Assembly: GCF_021278025.1 (NCBI RefSeq)
Contig: NZ_JAIBHJ010000020.1
Coordinates: forward strand, 1 to 64,000
Direction of reading: 5' to 3'
DNA from: Motilimonas sp. E26
Lineage (GTDB): Bacteria > Pseudomonadota > Gammaproteobacteria > Enterobacterales > CBDFNC01
Length of the DNA: 64,000 bases
Both the position numbers and the translations under genes were made by a program. A model generated the notes under the pieces. The model searched no databases, was not told the DNA's origin, and was given only the letters and a program-made list of their open reading frames with translations. Positions 39,766 to 48,279 of this stretch are shown here, in pieces; within the stretch, counting starts at the first letter, position 1, and each line of letters begins with the position of its first letter.

Positions 39766-39962
39766 TTGGCCAGCAATAAGGGAACCGTATGCAAGCTCGT
39801 CCACCACTGCGACGAGCAGCTCCTTACTGTTTCTAACAGAAAAGGCATTTTTTGATTGATTGCTTTGAAACGAGAGGAAAGCTCCGTTTTGCAACGTATT
39901 AGCCAGTTACACATTGCATAAAAAGTCAAAAATAAATAACATGACTTATTTATATCAAGGAT

Positions 39963-40748
39963 ATGTCTAATCCGATGCAAACCTCAGACCTAAACATTTC
40001 CACCAGCTTCGCTAGTGTGCTTGAAAAAAGCAACCAAGCGATCACTGAAATACGAGAAAAACAAACATCTCCGATTACCACTAAAGCAAGAAATCTAGCT
40101 TTTGTAGGCCTCATGGTTGCCGGATTTTTGTTCCTTGGCTTATTTTTATTACAAATAATTCAAGGTGTTGTTGCGCTATTCATTGCCGTTGGTGCCACAC
40201 TAGCGCTATTTTATGGCCTTCGTTTTTTGAAATCTCTTGATCCATTAGTTAAACAAAAAACACAAAATTTTGTACTACAAAAGATGATTGCAGAGGCAAG
40301 AGAAAACAATACGCTACAACTCGACAACTTAGTATTAAGCTCGGCACAGCGCTTAAATCAAGCAAGGCAGTCACGAGACAAAATGGGTGGCTATGTAAAA
40401 AAGTTGCAAAGTAAATTAGCTCAATCCACCCCCGCCACTGACAATAATTACAACGTTAAAGCTGACATGCTTGAGAAAGTAGAAAATGCCTATCGAATCA
40501 TATGCGCTAACGTTGACCGCGCGGCAACATTAAACAAAGCATTCGAGAAAAAAGTAGCCTCGTACAAAGACATGGCCGAATTTACCGATATTGTTGGTGA
40601 AGCCATGAATTTTGCGGCTGCGACGTCCGGCAACAAATTGGAAGAAATGCTTGGCTTAGAAGCATTTGCCGCCATCGAAGGTGAATTTCATCAAGCGATG
40701 GTCAGTATTGAAAATTCAGTCTCTGACTATGAGATCGACCAACAATAA
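39963..40748 (+). CDS. Two-helix membrane protein with coiled coil, unknown function
   Basis: A 261-residue protein. A cytoplasmic N-terminal stretch precedes a hydrophobic hairpin (about 46-68 and 72-88); the rest is a long alpha-helical region (QSRDKMGGYVKKLQSKLAQ, VASYKDMAEFTDIVGE). A CAAGGA ribosome site sits before the ATG. The gene is spaced 12 bp before a 57-codon frame and 197 bp after the preceding membrane protein gene. No confident family was found; a resemblance to XpaC-like proteins associated with TelA was considered and not supported. Confidence 0.7.
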   Translation: MSNPMQTSDLNISTSFASVLEKSNQAITEIREKQTSPITTKARNLAFVGLMVAGFLFLGLFLLQIIQGVVALFIAVGATLALFYGLRFLKSLDPLVKQKTQNFVLQKMIAEARENNTLQLDNLVLSSAQRLNQARQSRDKMGGYVKKLQSKLAQSTPATDNNYNVKADMLEKVENAYRIICANVDRAATLNKAFEKKVASYKDMAEFTDIVGEAMNFAAATSGNKLEEMLGLEAFAAIEGEFHQAMVSIENSVSDYEIDQQ

Positions 40749-40760
40749 AGGAGTAACGCG

Positions 40761-40934
40761 TTGAAGTCCCCAGAAGTCCGTAAATCGACATTGATCATGC
40801 AAATTATAGTGGGAGTTATTTTTGCAATTGTCGTTGTTATTGGTGTAATTGCGGGTATCGCGGGCTCATCGAGTAGCGACACCGACACACCAGACATCTA
40901 CAACAGCCAATACGAAACAGAAAGCCCATTTTAG
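40761..40934 (+). CDS. 57-residue single-pass membrane protein
   Basis: A TTG-initiated frame preceded by AAAGGAG at 8 bp, in the 196-bp space between the coiled-coil membrane gene and the TAXI-type gene. The product has a short basic N terminus (KSPEVRKS), one strong membrane helix rich in Ile and Val, and an acidic C-terminal tail (SSSSDTDTPD). Its stop is 10 bp before the next ATG. The tight packing and strong ribosome site make it a likely real gene; no homologue is recognised. Confidence 0.7.
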   Translation: MKSPEVRKSTLIMQIIVGVIFAIVVVIGVIAGIAGSSSSDTDTPDIYNSQYETESPF

Positions 40935-40944
40935 GAAAATATTA

Positions 40945-41958
40945 ATGAGAAAATTAAAGAGTACTGCGTTTATCGCAATCACACTATTAGCAAGCTTATC
41001 TGTCCATGCGCAGACTGATGAAATCAAACTAGGTAGTGGGGGCCCAAAAGGCAACTATTTCTCGATGGCTAACGATATCGCTAACTATTGTAATGACAAT
41101 TTATCTGATGCGTCCCTATCCGTACTCAACTCCGGTGGCTCGGTAGACAACCTGATGGGTATGGGTAACAAAATTTATTCTGTCGGTATAGTGCAAGAGG
41201 ACGTGCTCAACTATCATGCCAAGCGCTCACCAAGAAAAGTGAATAAAAACCGTTTAAAAGTCATTTCTGGATTACATGAAGAAGCCATTCATTTATTAAT
41301 TCCTAAAGATTACCAACCAGAAAGTGCTAAAAAAGGCTGGATAGATTCACTGTTTGAAGATAAAAAAGCACCAAAGATAAGCCTAAGTATGCTTAAAGAT
41401 CAGAAAGTAGGCTCTTGGGGTGGATCGATAGTGTCGTCCGAAGCACTAAGTTACTTTTTTAAGTTAAACCTCAAAGTAATCGACATACCTGAAGACAAAC
41501 GCGCTCAAGTCAATTTACCGCTCATTTTAGTCGGTGGTCATCCTTACAAACCTGTTGAAGAATTACTCCAATCTGGCCGCTATCACCTCGTATCACTCAA
41601 CTATCATGAGATATCAGAACAAGCAGGCTTCTATTCAAAACAAGTCGTTAATTACCAAATAAATGGCAAAGTAACGGGTGTACCAACTGTTGGTGTTCGC
41701 GCTTTGTTACTGGGTAAATCATTTCGAAAAGCCAGCCGAAATACGCACATGAGCGAATTGGCAACCTGTATCAGTGACAACATTGCCGACCTTGCGGATG
41801 ATCCGGACACTAACCCACTTTGGGCGTCGGTTTATGATTTCATCGAGGATGAAGGTCAAGTTGATTGGAGCTACTTTCCATTATTAGAAGAGACAGCTGC
41901 CACGACAAAACCGCAACAGCCAGCATACCAGCAGTCAGAAGATGAGCTATCAGAATAA
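40945..41958 (+). CDS. TAXI-type (TRAP-associated) periplasmic solute-binding protein, no TRAP permease nearby
   Basis: A 337-residue protein with a signal peptide ending near LSVHA. It opens with KLGSGGPKGNYFSMANDIA, typical of the TAXI family, and has a later GSWGGSIVSSEALSYFF and GVRALLLG. The ATG at 40945 was chosen over an upstream TTG that would read through the small membrane gene. The C-terminal tail is Gln/Glu-rich (KPQQPAYQQSEDE). TAXI proteins feed fused TRAP permeases, but none is here; the neighbours are unknown membrane proteins, so this may be a sensor of their complex. A strong terminator follows. Confidence 0.82.
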   Translation: MRKLKSTAFIAITLLASLSVHAQTDEIKLGSGGPKGNYFSMANDIANYCNDNLSDASLSVLNSGGSVDNLMGMGNKIYSVGIVQEDVLNYHAKRSPRKVNKNRLKVISGLHEEAIHLLIPKDYQPESAKKGWIDSLFEDKKAPKISLSMLKDQKVGSWGGSIVSSEALSYFFKLNLKVIDIPEDKRAQVNLPLILVGGHPYKPVEELLQSGRYHLVSLNYHEISEQAGFYSKQVVNYQINGKVTGVPTVGVRALLLGKSFRKASRNTHMSELATCISDNIADLADDPDTNPLWASVYDFIEDEGQVDWSYFPLLEETAATTKPQQPAYQQSEDELSE

Positions 41959-41984
41959 GATGTTTCTCTGCTATCAAAAATAAT

Positions 41985-42012
41985 AAAACGGTGGCCTAGG
42001 CCACCGTTTTTT
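41985..42012 (+). terminator. Strong terminator closing the four-gene unknown unit
   Basis: AAAACGGTGGCC and GGCCACCGTTTT arms with a 2-base loop followed by TT, perfect and flanked by A and T tracts; works in both directions between the TAXI-type gene and the convergent tetR-like gene. Confidence 0.92.
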
Positions 42013-42065
42013 ATCTGATGTAATTGAGTTGAAGAAACTCAAAGTACAAGCAGGCGCTAAACAGC

Positions 42066-42629
42066 TTACGCTTTCAACAACCTTTCAACTAGATCACTCA
42101 TCAATAGCGCAACTTCATGATTGTTAAGATCGATAGAATGACTATGGAGCGAGTAGCCATCAAAGTATGGCAACACCAAGGCGGCGGCTTTCAACGCGTT
42201 TTCTTTTGGGTAGGCCGACCAAAAACAACATAGCTGTTCAATTGTTTGACGTTGGTATCTCACTAAAAGCGCCTCAAGCTCAGGGTCACGTAACGCATAT
42301 GCCCAAATCTCACGAAAAAATCGACAAGCATCGGTATGATCATCAAAGTGATTCAAACAAAACAAGAAAAATTCATAATTATCATACTGTTTGGATTTTG
42401 TAGTGACGGTTTTAAATTCATCGATCAAATTGGAACACAACTCAAAATAGTGTTCAACAATCGCACATACTAATACCTGCTTGTTCTTAAAATGGTGCTG
42501 CACATTACTTAGGCTGCGACCTGTTTGACTGGCCACTTTCCTCATCGTTAGCCCCTCTAAGCCTGAGCTCACCAGCAATTCTAAGGCGCTTTGAATGATT
42601 TGTGTTTTTGTGGTTACAGACTGATTCAT
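42066..42629 (-). CDS. TetR/AcrR-family transcriptional repressor
   Basis: A 187-residue regulator with the N-terminal TetR helix-turn-helix (ALELLVSSGLEGLTMRKVA, then TGRSLSNVQHHFKNK) and an effector domain of helices. It is divergent from a flavodoxin-fold oxidoreductase gene; between them lie two matching 16-bp dyads that are probable operators, so it likely represses that operon and itself. The inducer is probably an electrophile, quinone or similar, judged only from the neighbouring redox enzymes. Confidence 0.88.
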   Translation of the reverse strand: MNQSVTTKTQIIQSALELLVSSGLEGLTMRKVASQTGRSLSNVQHHFKNKQVLVCAIVEHYFELCSNLIDEFKTVTTKSKQYDNYEFFLFCLNHFDDHTDACRFFREIWAYALRDPELEALLVRYQRQTIEQLCCFWSAYPKENALKAAALVLPYFDGYSLHSHSIDLNNHEVALLMSDLVERLLKA

Positions 42630-42671
42630 AGCTATTCTGTCAGTTCCAAATAAGCCGCTAATATATCACGC

Positions 42672-42720
42672 TTGACACGGCTAGGTCTATCGACCTAACA
42701 TAACTAGGTCAACCGACCCA
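42672..42720 (+). promoter_or_regulatory. Promoter with two TetR-type operators
   Basis: A perfect TTGACA -35 (42672-42677) is followed by a TAACAT -10 candidate (42696-42701). TAGGTC-N4-GACCTA (42682-42697, perfect dyad) overlaps the promoter, and a second copy TAGGTC-N4-GACCCA (42705-42720, one mismatch) lies 23 bp further on. Two copies at about two helical turns fit TetR dimers bound in tandem. Confidence 0.78.
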
Positions 42721-42741
42721 GATTGTAATTCAGAGGTAATC

Positions 42742-43314
42742 ATGAAAAAGGTTCTTATCCTTAACGCAAACCCAAAGAGAGAAAGCTTGAATAAGGCGAT
42801 GGGTGAAGCCTATAAGGCCAGTATCATAGGTAAGCATGAAGTAGTCAGCGTCAATATTGGTGAGCTGGATTTCCAAGCAGATTTAACTGAAGGCTACGAT
42901 AAAGTACAACCACTAGAGCCCGATCTTGAGCAACTACAGCTACATATTAGCTGGGCAGATCACATAGTGATTATCTCACCAGTTTGGTGGGGAAGCATGC
43001 CTGCGAAGTTCAAAGGAGCCATCGATCGCACTTTTTTGTCTGGCTTTGCATTTTCATATGAGGAAGGAAAGTCTATCCCGAAAAAGTTACTTAAAGGTAA
43101 AACCTCAGAGCTTATTTTTACCTTAGATACCCCGGTCTTTTGGTACAAGCTGGTGCAAGGGAATGTAATCTATAAGCACCTGAAACGTACCATTTTAGAC
43201 TTTGTTGGTATTAAGACTGTTGCCACTCAATACTTTGGACCAGTGATTAGCTCTAAGCCAGAAGCACGAAATGCATGGCAAAACATCATCGCTCGTCAAG
43301 CTGCAAAGCTTTAA
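42742..43314 (+). CDS. Flavodoxin-fold NAD(P)H-dependent oxidoreductase
   Basis: A 190-residue protein of the NAD(P)H dehydrogenase (quinone)/KefF/MdaB type. It starts with the strand-and-loop VLILNANPKRESLNKAMG that binds FMN or FAD phosphate, and contains HIVIISPVWWGSMPAKFKGAIDR with the characteristic PxWWxxxPA segment. Such enzymes reduce quinones or nitro/azo compounds by two electrons. It is the first gene under the TetR-type operators and precedes an NmrA-like gene by 63 bp. Confidence 0.88.
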   Translation: MKKVLILNANPKRESLNKAMGEAYKASIIGKHEVVSVNIGELDFQADLTEGYDKVQPLEPDLEQLQLHISWADHIVIISPVWWGSMPAKFKGAIDRTFLSGFAFSYEEGKSIPKKLLKGKTSELIFTLDTPVFWYKLVQGNVIYKHLKRTILDFVGIKTVATQYFGPVISSKPEARNAWQNIIARQAAKL

Positions 43315-43377
43315 GCTGAGCCATTCGACATGCACTCACTTACATCTTCACAACAATCAAAAACCTAAGAGATATTC

Positions 43378-44271
43378 ATGGAAACTATCTTAATTATCGG
43401 TGCCTCCGGCAGGATTGCCAGTGAACTTACTGCCTCACTGGATCGTTTTGACAATGTGCATCTAAAGCTCACCACCAGTCGAACAGAGGCTGTTCCTGAA
43501 TTGCAAGCTCGATACCCACAAGCACAGGTTATCCTAGCAGACTGGCATGATAGCAACAGTTTAATTACAGCCTTTCAGGGAGTCGACCGTGTTGTGATGA
43601 TCCCGCCAGATTTTGTACTAGATGAACCACTAGCAGTTCAAAACATTGTCGCTGCTTATAAAGCAAACCCAAGCATCAAACAACTTGTGCGTCTTATTGC
43701 CATACCTGAGGGCGCAACAATTGCCGATATGGACCCTGACTACATGAAAGTACCAGCTGGCACTGCTCTTCATTTGGTTGGCAAAGCATTGCTCGAACGC
43801 ACCGATATGCCACTCACTTACTTAAATATGGTTGCATGGTTTACATCTAATATCCCTTGGTTTTTTGCCGATGACATTAAACAACAACAAAAGCTTCGCC
43901 TACCTGGGTTAGATGTTGCGCGAGCTTACCTTACCGAAGCGGACATGACAGATGCATTGGTGAAAGTCCTGACTGATGATGCCTGTATGCACATTAATAA
44001 ACAGTACAACCTCACGAGTGAGAAGCGTTTTAGTTTCAATGATATAGCCAAACAAATTAGCACATTAGTGGATAAACCAATTCAATATGAGAATTCCGAT
44101 CAGGGCCTAATCGAAAATGATCAAGCCTTTATCAGTGAATATATTCAACACGAAAGTAAAATTTGGCAGCGGTTTCCTGAACTATCAAAAAACCACATAA
44201 CAGACCTAATAGGCCGCTCACCTATGGAATTACCCGAGTGGCTTGCCCAAAACAAACACTATTTTAACTAA
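43378..44271 (+). CDS. NmrA-like NAD(P)-binding protein
   Basis: A 297-residue Rossmann protein with GASGRIASELTASL at the N terminus, DWHDSNSLITAFQGVDRVVMIPP in the dinucleotide region, and a C-terminal substrate domain. It belongs to the atypical short-chain dehydrogenases that include NmrA and QOR2, which sense NADP redox state or reduce quinones. No Tyr-x-x-x-Lys catalytic pair is evident. Probably cotranscribed with the upstream oxidoreductase and so regulated by the TetR-type protein. Confidence 0.82.
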   Translation: METILIIGASGRIASELTASLDRFDNVHLKLTTSRTEAVPELQARYPQAQVILADWHDSNSLITAFQGVDRVVMIPPDFVLDEPLAVQNIVAAYKANPSIKQLVRLIAIPEGATIADMDPDYMKVPAGTALHLVGKALLERTDMPLTYLNMVAWFTSNIPWFFADDIKQQQKLRLPGLDVARAYLTEADMTDALVKVLTDDACMHINKQYNLTSEKRFSFNDIAKQISTLVDKPIQYENSDQGLIENDQAFISEYIQHESKIWQRFPELSKNHITDLIGRSPMELPEWLAQNKHYFN

Positions 44272-44638
44272 GACCTGCTTATCTTTCGCAGCTAATTTTT
44301 GATCGAACTAACTTGGAGCGCGGCAAATCGTATGCTGCCTAGTCGCTCTACGCCAATTCAAATAATCAACAAAGAGTAAGTTGATAACAATATATACCCA
44401 ATCAACTTGAAGATGCATGTTTCAAGCATCTCTAGGTTGATCGGGTATAAGCCATCCCTATCTCACCGCTCGTAACAAGATAGGGGCGGTTCTGTGATGT
44501 TTTAACTTGTTGGCCAGTGCAGAGCTTTCACATCGATATTCCCAGTTTTTTATCCTCTCCAGCAAAACGCTAAAAATAAACTATTTTTAAAGAGCAACAA
44601 CATATCAAATGCGTATCTCCTGTAGGTGAATAAATCAT
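44272..44638. other. 367-bp intergenic region with an inverted-repeat element
   Basis: No open frame with a ribosome site is seen. A 57-bp imperfect palindrome (44393-44449, separate entry) lies in the centre, and the right part should contain the promoter of the heme-motif chemoreceptor gene, whose ATG has a weak TAGGTG site. Confidence 0.5.
44393..44449. repeat. 57-bp inverted-repeat (possible MITE- or REP-like) element
   Basis: Arms of 24 bases (TATACCCAATCAACTTGAAG... and its near complement ending TTGATCGGGTATA) enclose a 9-base loop, with about four mismatches. Elements starting TATACCC are common as dispersed intergenic palindromes in marine gammaproteobacteria, from memory. Only one copy was noticed in this window. 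It could also act as a terminator for the NmrA-like gene. Confidence 0.65.
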
Positions 44639-46249
44639 ATGTCCATTGCTACTAAGTTATTGCTAACGTTAATCAGTGTATTTGCCTTGGTATTGGCGTC
44701 GTCCACCTTTTATCAATACCGCCAAGAGAGTGCTTTACTGCATACCGTATTAAGCGAGCAATTACAGGATAAAGCCAGTAATTACTTTGACAGCCTAAAT
44801 ATGATGATGTTGACCGGCACCATGGCACAAAAAGAGCAACTGCGACAAAAAGCGCTCACCCAAAATGGCATTGAGCAAGTACGAGTAATCCGTGGCGAGG
44901 CAGTTAACAAGCTTTACGGTGCTGGTACAACAGAGCAGCAGGCCCAAGATAGCATAGACCAGCGCGCACTTGCGGGAGAAACCATAGTTGAGCCCATAAA
45001 CACCAGCTGGGGCAATGGATTAGTGATAGCTCTACCAATGAAAGCCAGTAGCGATTATCGAGGAACCAACTGTCTCGGTTGCCATCAGGCCAAAGAAGGT
45101 GAAGTACTAGGGGTCATACGTTTAGAATACAACCTTTCCCACATCAACAAATTAATGAGCCAAAGCGCACTCATTGCCGTTATCATTATGAGCGTTATCG
45201 CCATTATTGGTTTTATGGTTACCATAATGCTTATCCGCAAAATCATTATCAAACCGATTCGCCAGACGTCAAACTTCATGTCTCAGGTAAGCGAAAATAA
45301 AGAATTATCTAAACGACTCACACTGTCACAAAATGATGAAATTGGTCAGCTTGGCGTTGGCATAAACTCGCTATTAACAACCGTAGAACAAAGCTTACAA
45401 CAAGTTAAAACTACGTCTAATCAACTGGTTGACTCCGCACGCCGCCTCACTCAAGTCTCTAGCACCACAGATAATGCGGCAAGTAATCAAATGCAAGAAA
45501 CTCAGCATGTACAAAGTAATATTGCAGAAATGCAGCAACAACAGCAGCATGCAAGTGATGCCACGCAACAAGCCTCACAGCTCGTCACCGAAACCACCAA
45601 TACAATAGCAACCAGTGCCCAACAAGCTCATAGTGTCAGTGGTGAAATCAATGGCTTGGTTACACACATTGATGATGTAAAGCAACGTATCAGTCAACTT
45701 AATCAACAAACAGAACAAGTGTCATCTATTTTAGCAACCATCAAAGGTATTGCTGAACAAACCAATTTACTGGCATTGAATGCTGCCATTGAATCCGCTC
45801 GCGCTGGCGAGCAAGGCCGTGGTTTTGCCGTGGTTGCCGATGAAGTGCGAGTATTGGCAAGCCGCACCAGTGAAGCCACTGGTAACATTGAAAATATTAT
45901 TAATGAATTTCAACAAGGCAGCATAGCTTCATTACAAGCTGTCGATGATGTAAGTGATTCCGCACATCAACGTGCAACAGACATTGAAGCCCTTTCCCAA
46001 GCCATGAGTGGTGCCATGCAAGCAATGCAAGATATTCTAAATCATGCCGAGCAAATCAAGCAGCAAACGTTAACCACCTCTCAAGTAAGCGAACACGTTC
46101 AAAGCCAAATACTCATGATCACCGAACACGCCAATGACACGTCACAATCGGCCAGCGAAAGCCGTGATATTAGTTTAGAGTTAGAACAATTATCAGAGCA
46201 GCTAGAACGGCTGTTAGCACAGTTCTCTCTTTCAAAAACAGATACTTAA
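44639..46249 (+). CDS. Chemoreceptor with periplasmic c-type heme motif
   Basis: A 536-residue methyl-accepting protein: membrane helix (about 5-23), periplasmic sensor (about 25-175), second membrane helix (about 178-201), HAMP, and signalling domain with [15 protein letters not shown] near residue 375. The periplasmic part ends with [10 protein letters not shown], a CxxCH heme c attachment site (Cys145, Cys148, His149), in a domain like DUF3365/Tll0287 heme sensors. Geobacter chemoreceptors with similar heme PAS-like domains sense redox or ligands such as NO. The receptor therefore probably steers the cell by redox state or a heme ligand. Confidence 0.9.
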   Translation: MSIATKLLLTLISVFALVLASSTFYQYRQESALLHTVLSEQLQDKASNYFDSLNMMMLTGTMAQKEQLRQKALTQNGIEQVRVIRGEAVNKLYGAGTTEQQAQDSIDQRALAGETIVEPINTSWGNGLVIALPMKASSDYRGTNCLGCHQAKEGEVLGVIRLEYNLSHINKLMSQSALIAVIIMSVIAIIGFMVTIMLIRKIIIKPIRQTSNFMSQVSENKELSKRLTLSQNDEIGQLGVGINSLLTTVEQSLQQVKTTSNQLVDSARRLTQVSSTTDNAASNQMQETQHVQSNIAEMQQQQQHASDATQQASQLVTETTNTIATSAQQAHSVSGEINGLVTHIDDVKQRISQLNQQTEQVSSILATIKGIAEQTNLLALNAAIESARAGEQGRGFAVVADEVRVLASRTSEATGNIENIINEFQQGSIASLQAVDDVSDSAHQRATDIEALSQAMSGAMQAMQDILNHAEQIKQQTLTTSQVSEHVQSQILMITEHANDTSQSASESRDISLELEQLSEQLERLLAQFSLSKTDT

Positions 46250-46295
46250 AATATATTTAGCATGATTTGTTCATTGCTAATCAGTGAAGGCCTAT

Positions 46296-46332
46296 GCATT
46301 CTATGGGAGCGAAGCTGGCACCCACAGAATGC
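46296..46332. terminator. Hairpin between convergent chemoreceptor and ydcZ-like genes
   Basis: Twelve-base arms with one mismatch (GCATTCTATGGG / CCCACAGAATGC) around a 13-base loop. No U tract follows, so termination is only probable. Confidence 0.45.
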
Positions 46333-46372
46333 GCCATACATAAGCTACATTGCAGCAAAATATTCTCTCGGC

Positions 46373-46819
46373 CTATTTTCCCACCCCATTAATTAAACAA
46401 ACGCCAACTAGTAACGCCACCACGCCCATGATTTTATAGCCATCTATCGTCGAAACTGGCAAACCAAACCAGCCAAAATGACTGATCACCATGGCAATAA
46501 TAATCTGCCCTGCCAGTGCGTAAGCCATCATATTACCAACGCCCATTTTTGGGATCAGGTAATAAAATAACGCCACACCTAGCGCACTAAGCGTGCCACC
46601 AAACCAAAGTGGTAATGGAATATTACGTAACACCTCGCTTGTAGGCCAAACCTTGTTTGACCATAACAATACACAGCTAACCAATACACTACTCAGCAGA
46701 AAGGCAACCGCAGTTGCCATCAAAGAATTCTTTAACAGCATACCAAGTTGTGCATTCATGCCACCTTGGGTGGCAATAGCCGCCCCCGCAATAAAAGCTA
46801 ATACCGGAAGATAAGCCAT
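46373..46819 (-). CDS. DMT-superfamily membrane protein (YdcZ/DUF606 family)
   Basis: A 148-residue protein with five hydrophobic helices, opening MAYLPVLAFIAGAAIATQGG and with PLPLWFGGTLSALGVALFYY in the middle. It is a half-size member of the drug/metabolite transporter superfamily, likely working as a dimer in the inner membrane; no substrate is known. It follows the nitroreductase gene by 9 bp on the same strand and probably shares its transcript. Confidence 0.82.
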   Translation of the reverse strand: MAYLPVLAFIAGAAIATQGGMNAQLGMLLKNSLMATAVAFLLSSVLVSCVLLWSNKVWPTSEVLRNIPLPLWFGGTLSALGVALFYYLIPKMGVGNMMAYALAGQIIIAMVISHFGWFGLPVSTIDGYKIMGVVALLVGVCLINGVGK

Positions 46820-46828
46820 CTTAGCCCC

Positions 46829-47461
46829 CTATTTTCTAATCACAAACTCTGCCAATGAAGGACGCACTTTAGCTTGCTGAGCATTTTTATCATCAGCATG
46901 ACGATAGCCGATCGGACAAATGGCTGTGGCTGTTAATCCGAGTTCGCCTAAACCCAGTACCTGATTAAAGCCTGCTACATCGAACCCCGTCATCGGACAG
47001 GCATCAATATTTAACAAGGCGGCGCTGGTGACTAAATTGCCCAATGCAATAAAAACTTGCTCTGCAGCCCACTGTTGTTTCTGCTGTGGCGATTTTGCCG
47101 CAAGGGCACTCGATAGGTGATCGCGATAGTTAGTCAATGCATTCGGATCGGCTTGTTGCCCATTGGCTTTAACATAATTCTCAAAATAGCGCGCAACCGT
47201 CGTCTCGCCAATATCTGTGTCGGCAGCTAGCACCAATAAGTGCGAGCAGTCAGCAACCTTATCTTGACCATAAGCATGGGCAACCAGCTGTTGTTGTAAT
47301 GCTTGATTTTTTACCACTAATACACGATAGGGCTGTAAGCCGTAGGAAGACGGGCTTAATACTATCGCGTGCAGTAATTGTTCCAGTTGATCTTCTGTGA
47401 CAACTTGATCAGAAAAACGTCTAACAGCGTAACGCCAATTTAAAGCGGTAAGTAAAGTCAT
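46829..47461 (-). CDS. Nitroreductase family protein (NfsB-like)
   Basis: A 210-residue FMN enzyme: RYAVRRFSDQVVTEDQL near the N terminus, SPSSYGLQPYRVLVV (FMN phosphate site), and NIDACPMTGFDVAGFNQVLGL, all typical of NfsB/FRP nitroreductases. It should reduce nitroaromatics, quinones or flavins with NAD(P)H in the cytoplasm. It is followed by a small membrane transporter gene in a likely two-gene operon. Confidence 0.9.
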   Translation of the reverse strand: MTLLTALNWRYAVRRFSDQVVTEDQLEQLLHAIVLSPSSYGLQPYRVLVVKNQALQQQLVAHAYGQDKVADCSHLLVLAADTDIGETTVARYFENYVKANGQQADPNALTNYRDHLSSALAAKSPQQKQQWAAEQVFIALGNLVTSAALLNIDACPMTGFDVAGFNQVLGLGELGLTATAICPIGYRHADDKNAQQAKVRPSLAEFVIRK

Positions 47462-47670
47462 CTATTTATTCCTTCTGTAAGGTTGATAAGATCATCTTAG
47501 CGAGAAGCAAGAGCGCGCTCATTTACATAGGTTGACGAAAACAAAATATTTAACTAAACCCGAAATCTGGATACATTTTCCCTAACAAGACATTCTTGTT
47601 GACGAAATGTTCAAGCTGAATGACTTTTGAATTAAAGGATTACGCAGATTTACACTTTACTCTGGGCAAG

Positions 47671-48279
47671 CTAATCTGCCGCTATTTGTTTACGGATCCG
47701 ACTTAATTGCGTAGGCGTGACCCCCAAATGTGACGCTATTTGATATTGGGTTAAACGCGCCGCCAACTGACTATGTTCGGTCAGAAAGCGTTGATAACGC
47801 TGGCTAGCATCGGTCAACACCAATTCAATCTCACGGGCATCTTTTTCTAGTAGCCAGTTTTTTTCTAAATAGGCGATCTGAAGTAAAGCCAAGTCATGAT
47901 GCCGCGCCAATAACTTGCGATAAGCAGCAAAGTCAATTTCAATGATCAGGCTCGGCTCAAGTGCAGCAATAGTGACCTGCGAAGGAGCCTTGGTTAACAA
48001 CGCGCTCATCGAACCAGGGAACTCGCCCTCGATGAAAAATTTTTTATTGTATTCCACACCTTTCTCATCAAGAGCATAAGCACGCACTAATCCTTGGTAA
48101 ACAAAAGCAAAAGTACTTGGTGTTACACCCGCCTCGTATAACACTTGCCCTTTGTTTAAACGGCTTAGCCGCACAATATTTTGCATGGCTTGCCAAGTTG
48201 TCTCTTCAAGTTTGTGATATTGATTAAGGGCTTGCTTTAATGCCGCTAGCGCCAATGTTTTATCATTTAAACTGATCAT
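47671..48279 (-). CDS. Crp/Fnr-family transcriptional regulator
   Basis: A 202-residue protein: cyclic-nucleotide-binding-like barrel (QVLYEAGVTPSTFAFVYQG, FIEGEFPGSMSALL) and a C-terminal helix-turn-helix (LTQYQIASHLGVTPTQLSRI). It lacks the four N-terminal Fnr cysteines and the cAMP-contact RE-S/T pattern, so the signal is unknown. Its ATG overlaps the stop of the upstream winged-helix regulator gene in an ATGA, so the two regulators are translationally coupled. Confidence 0.88.
   Translation of the reverse strand: MISLNDKTLALAALKQALNQYHKLEETTWQAMQNIVRLSRLNKGQVLYEAGVTPSTFAFVYQGLVRAYALDEKGVEYNKKFFIEGEFPGSMSALLTKAPSQVTIAALEPSLIIEIDFAAYRKLLARHHDLALLQIAYLEKNWLLEKDAREIELVLTDASQRYQRFLTEHSQLAARLTQYQIASHLGVTPTQLSRIRKQIAAD

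Noticed and set aside
38125-40748. XpaC/TelA tellurite-type module
   Set aside because: The membrane-hairpin plus coiled-coil layout is suggestive, but no family motif of XpaC or TelA was found by eye.
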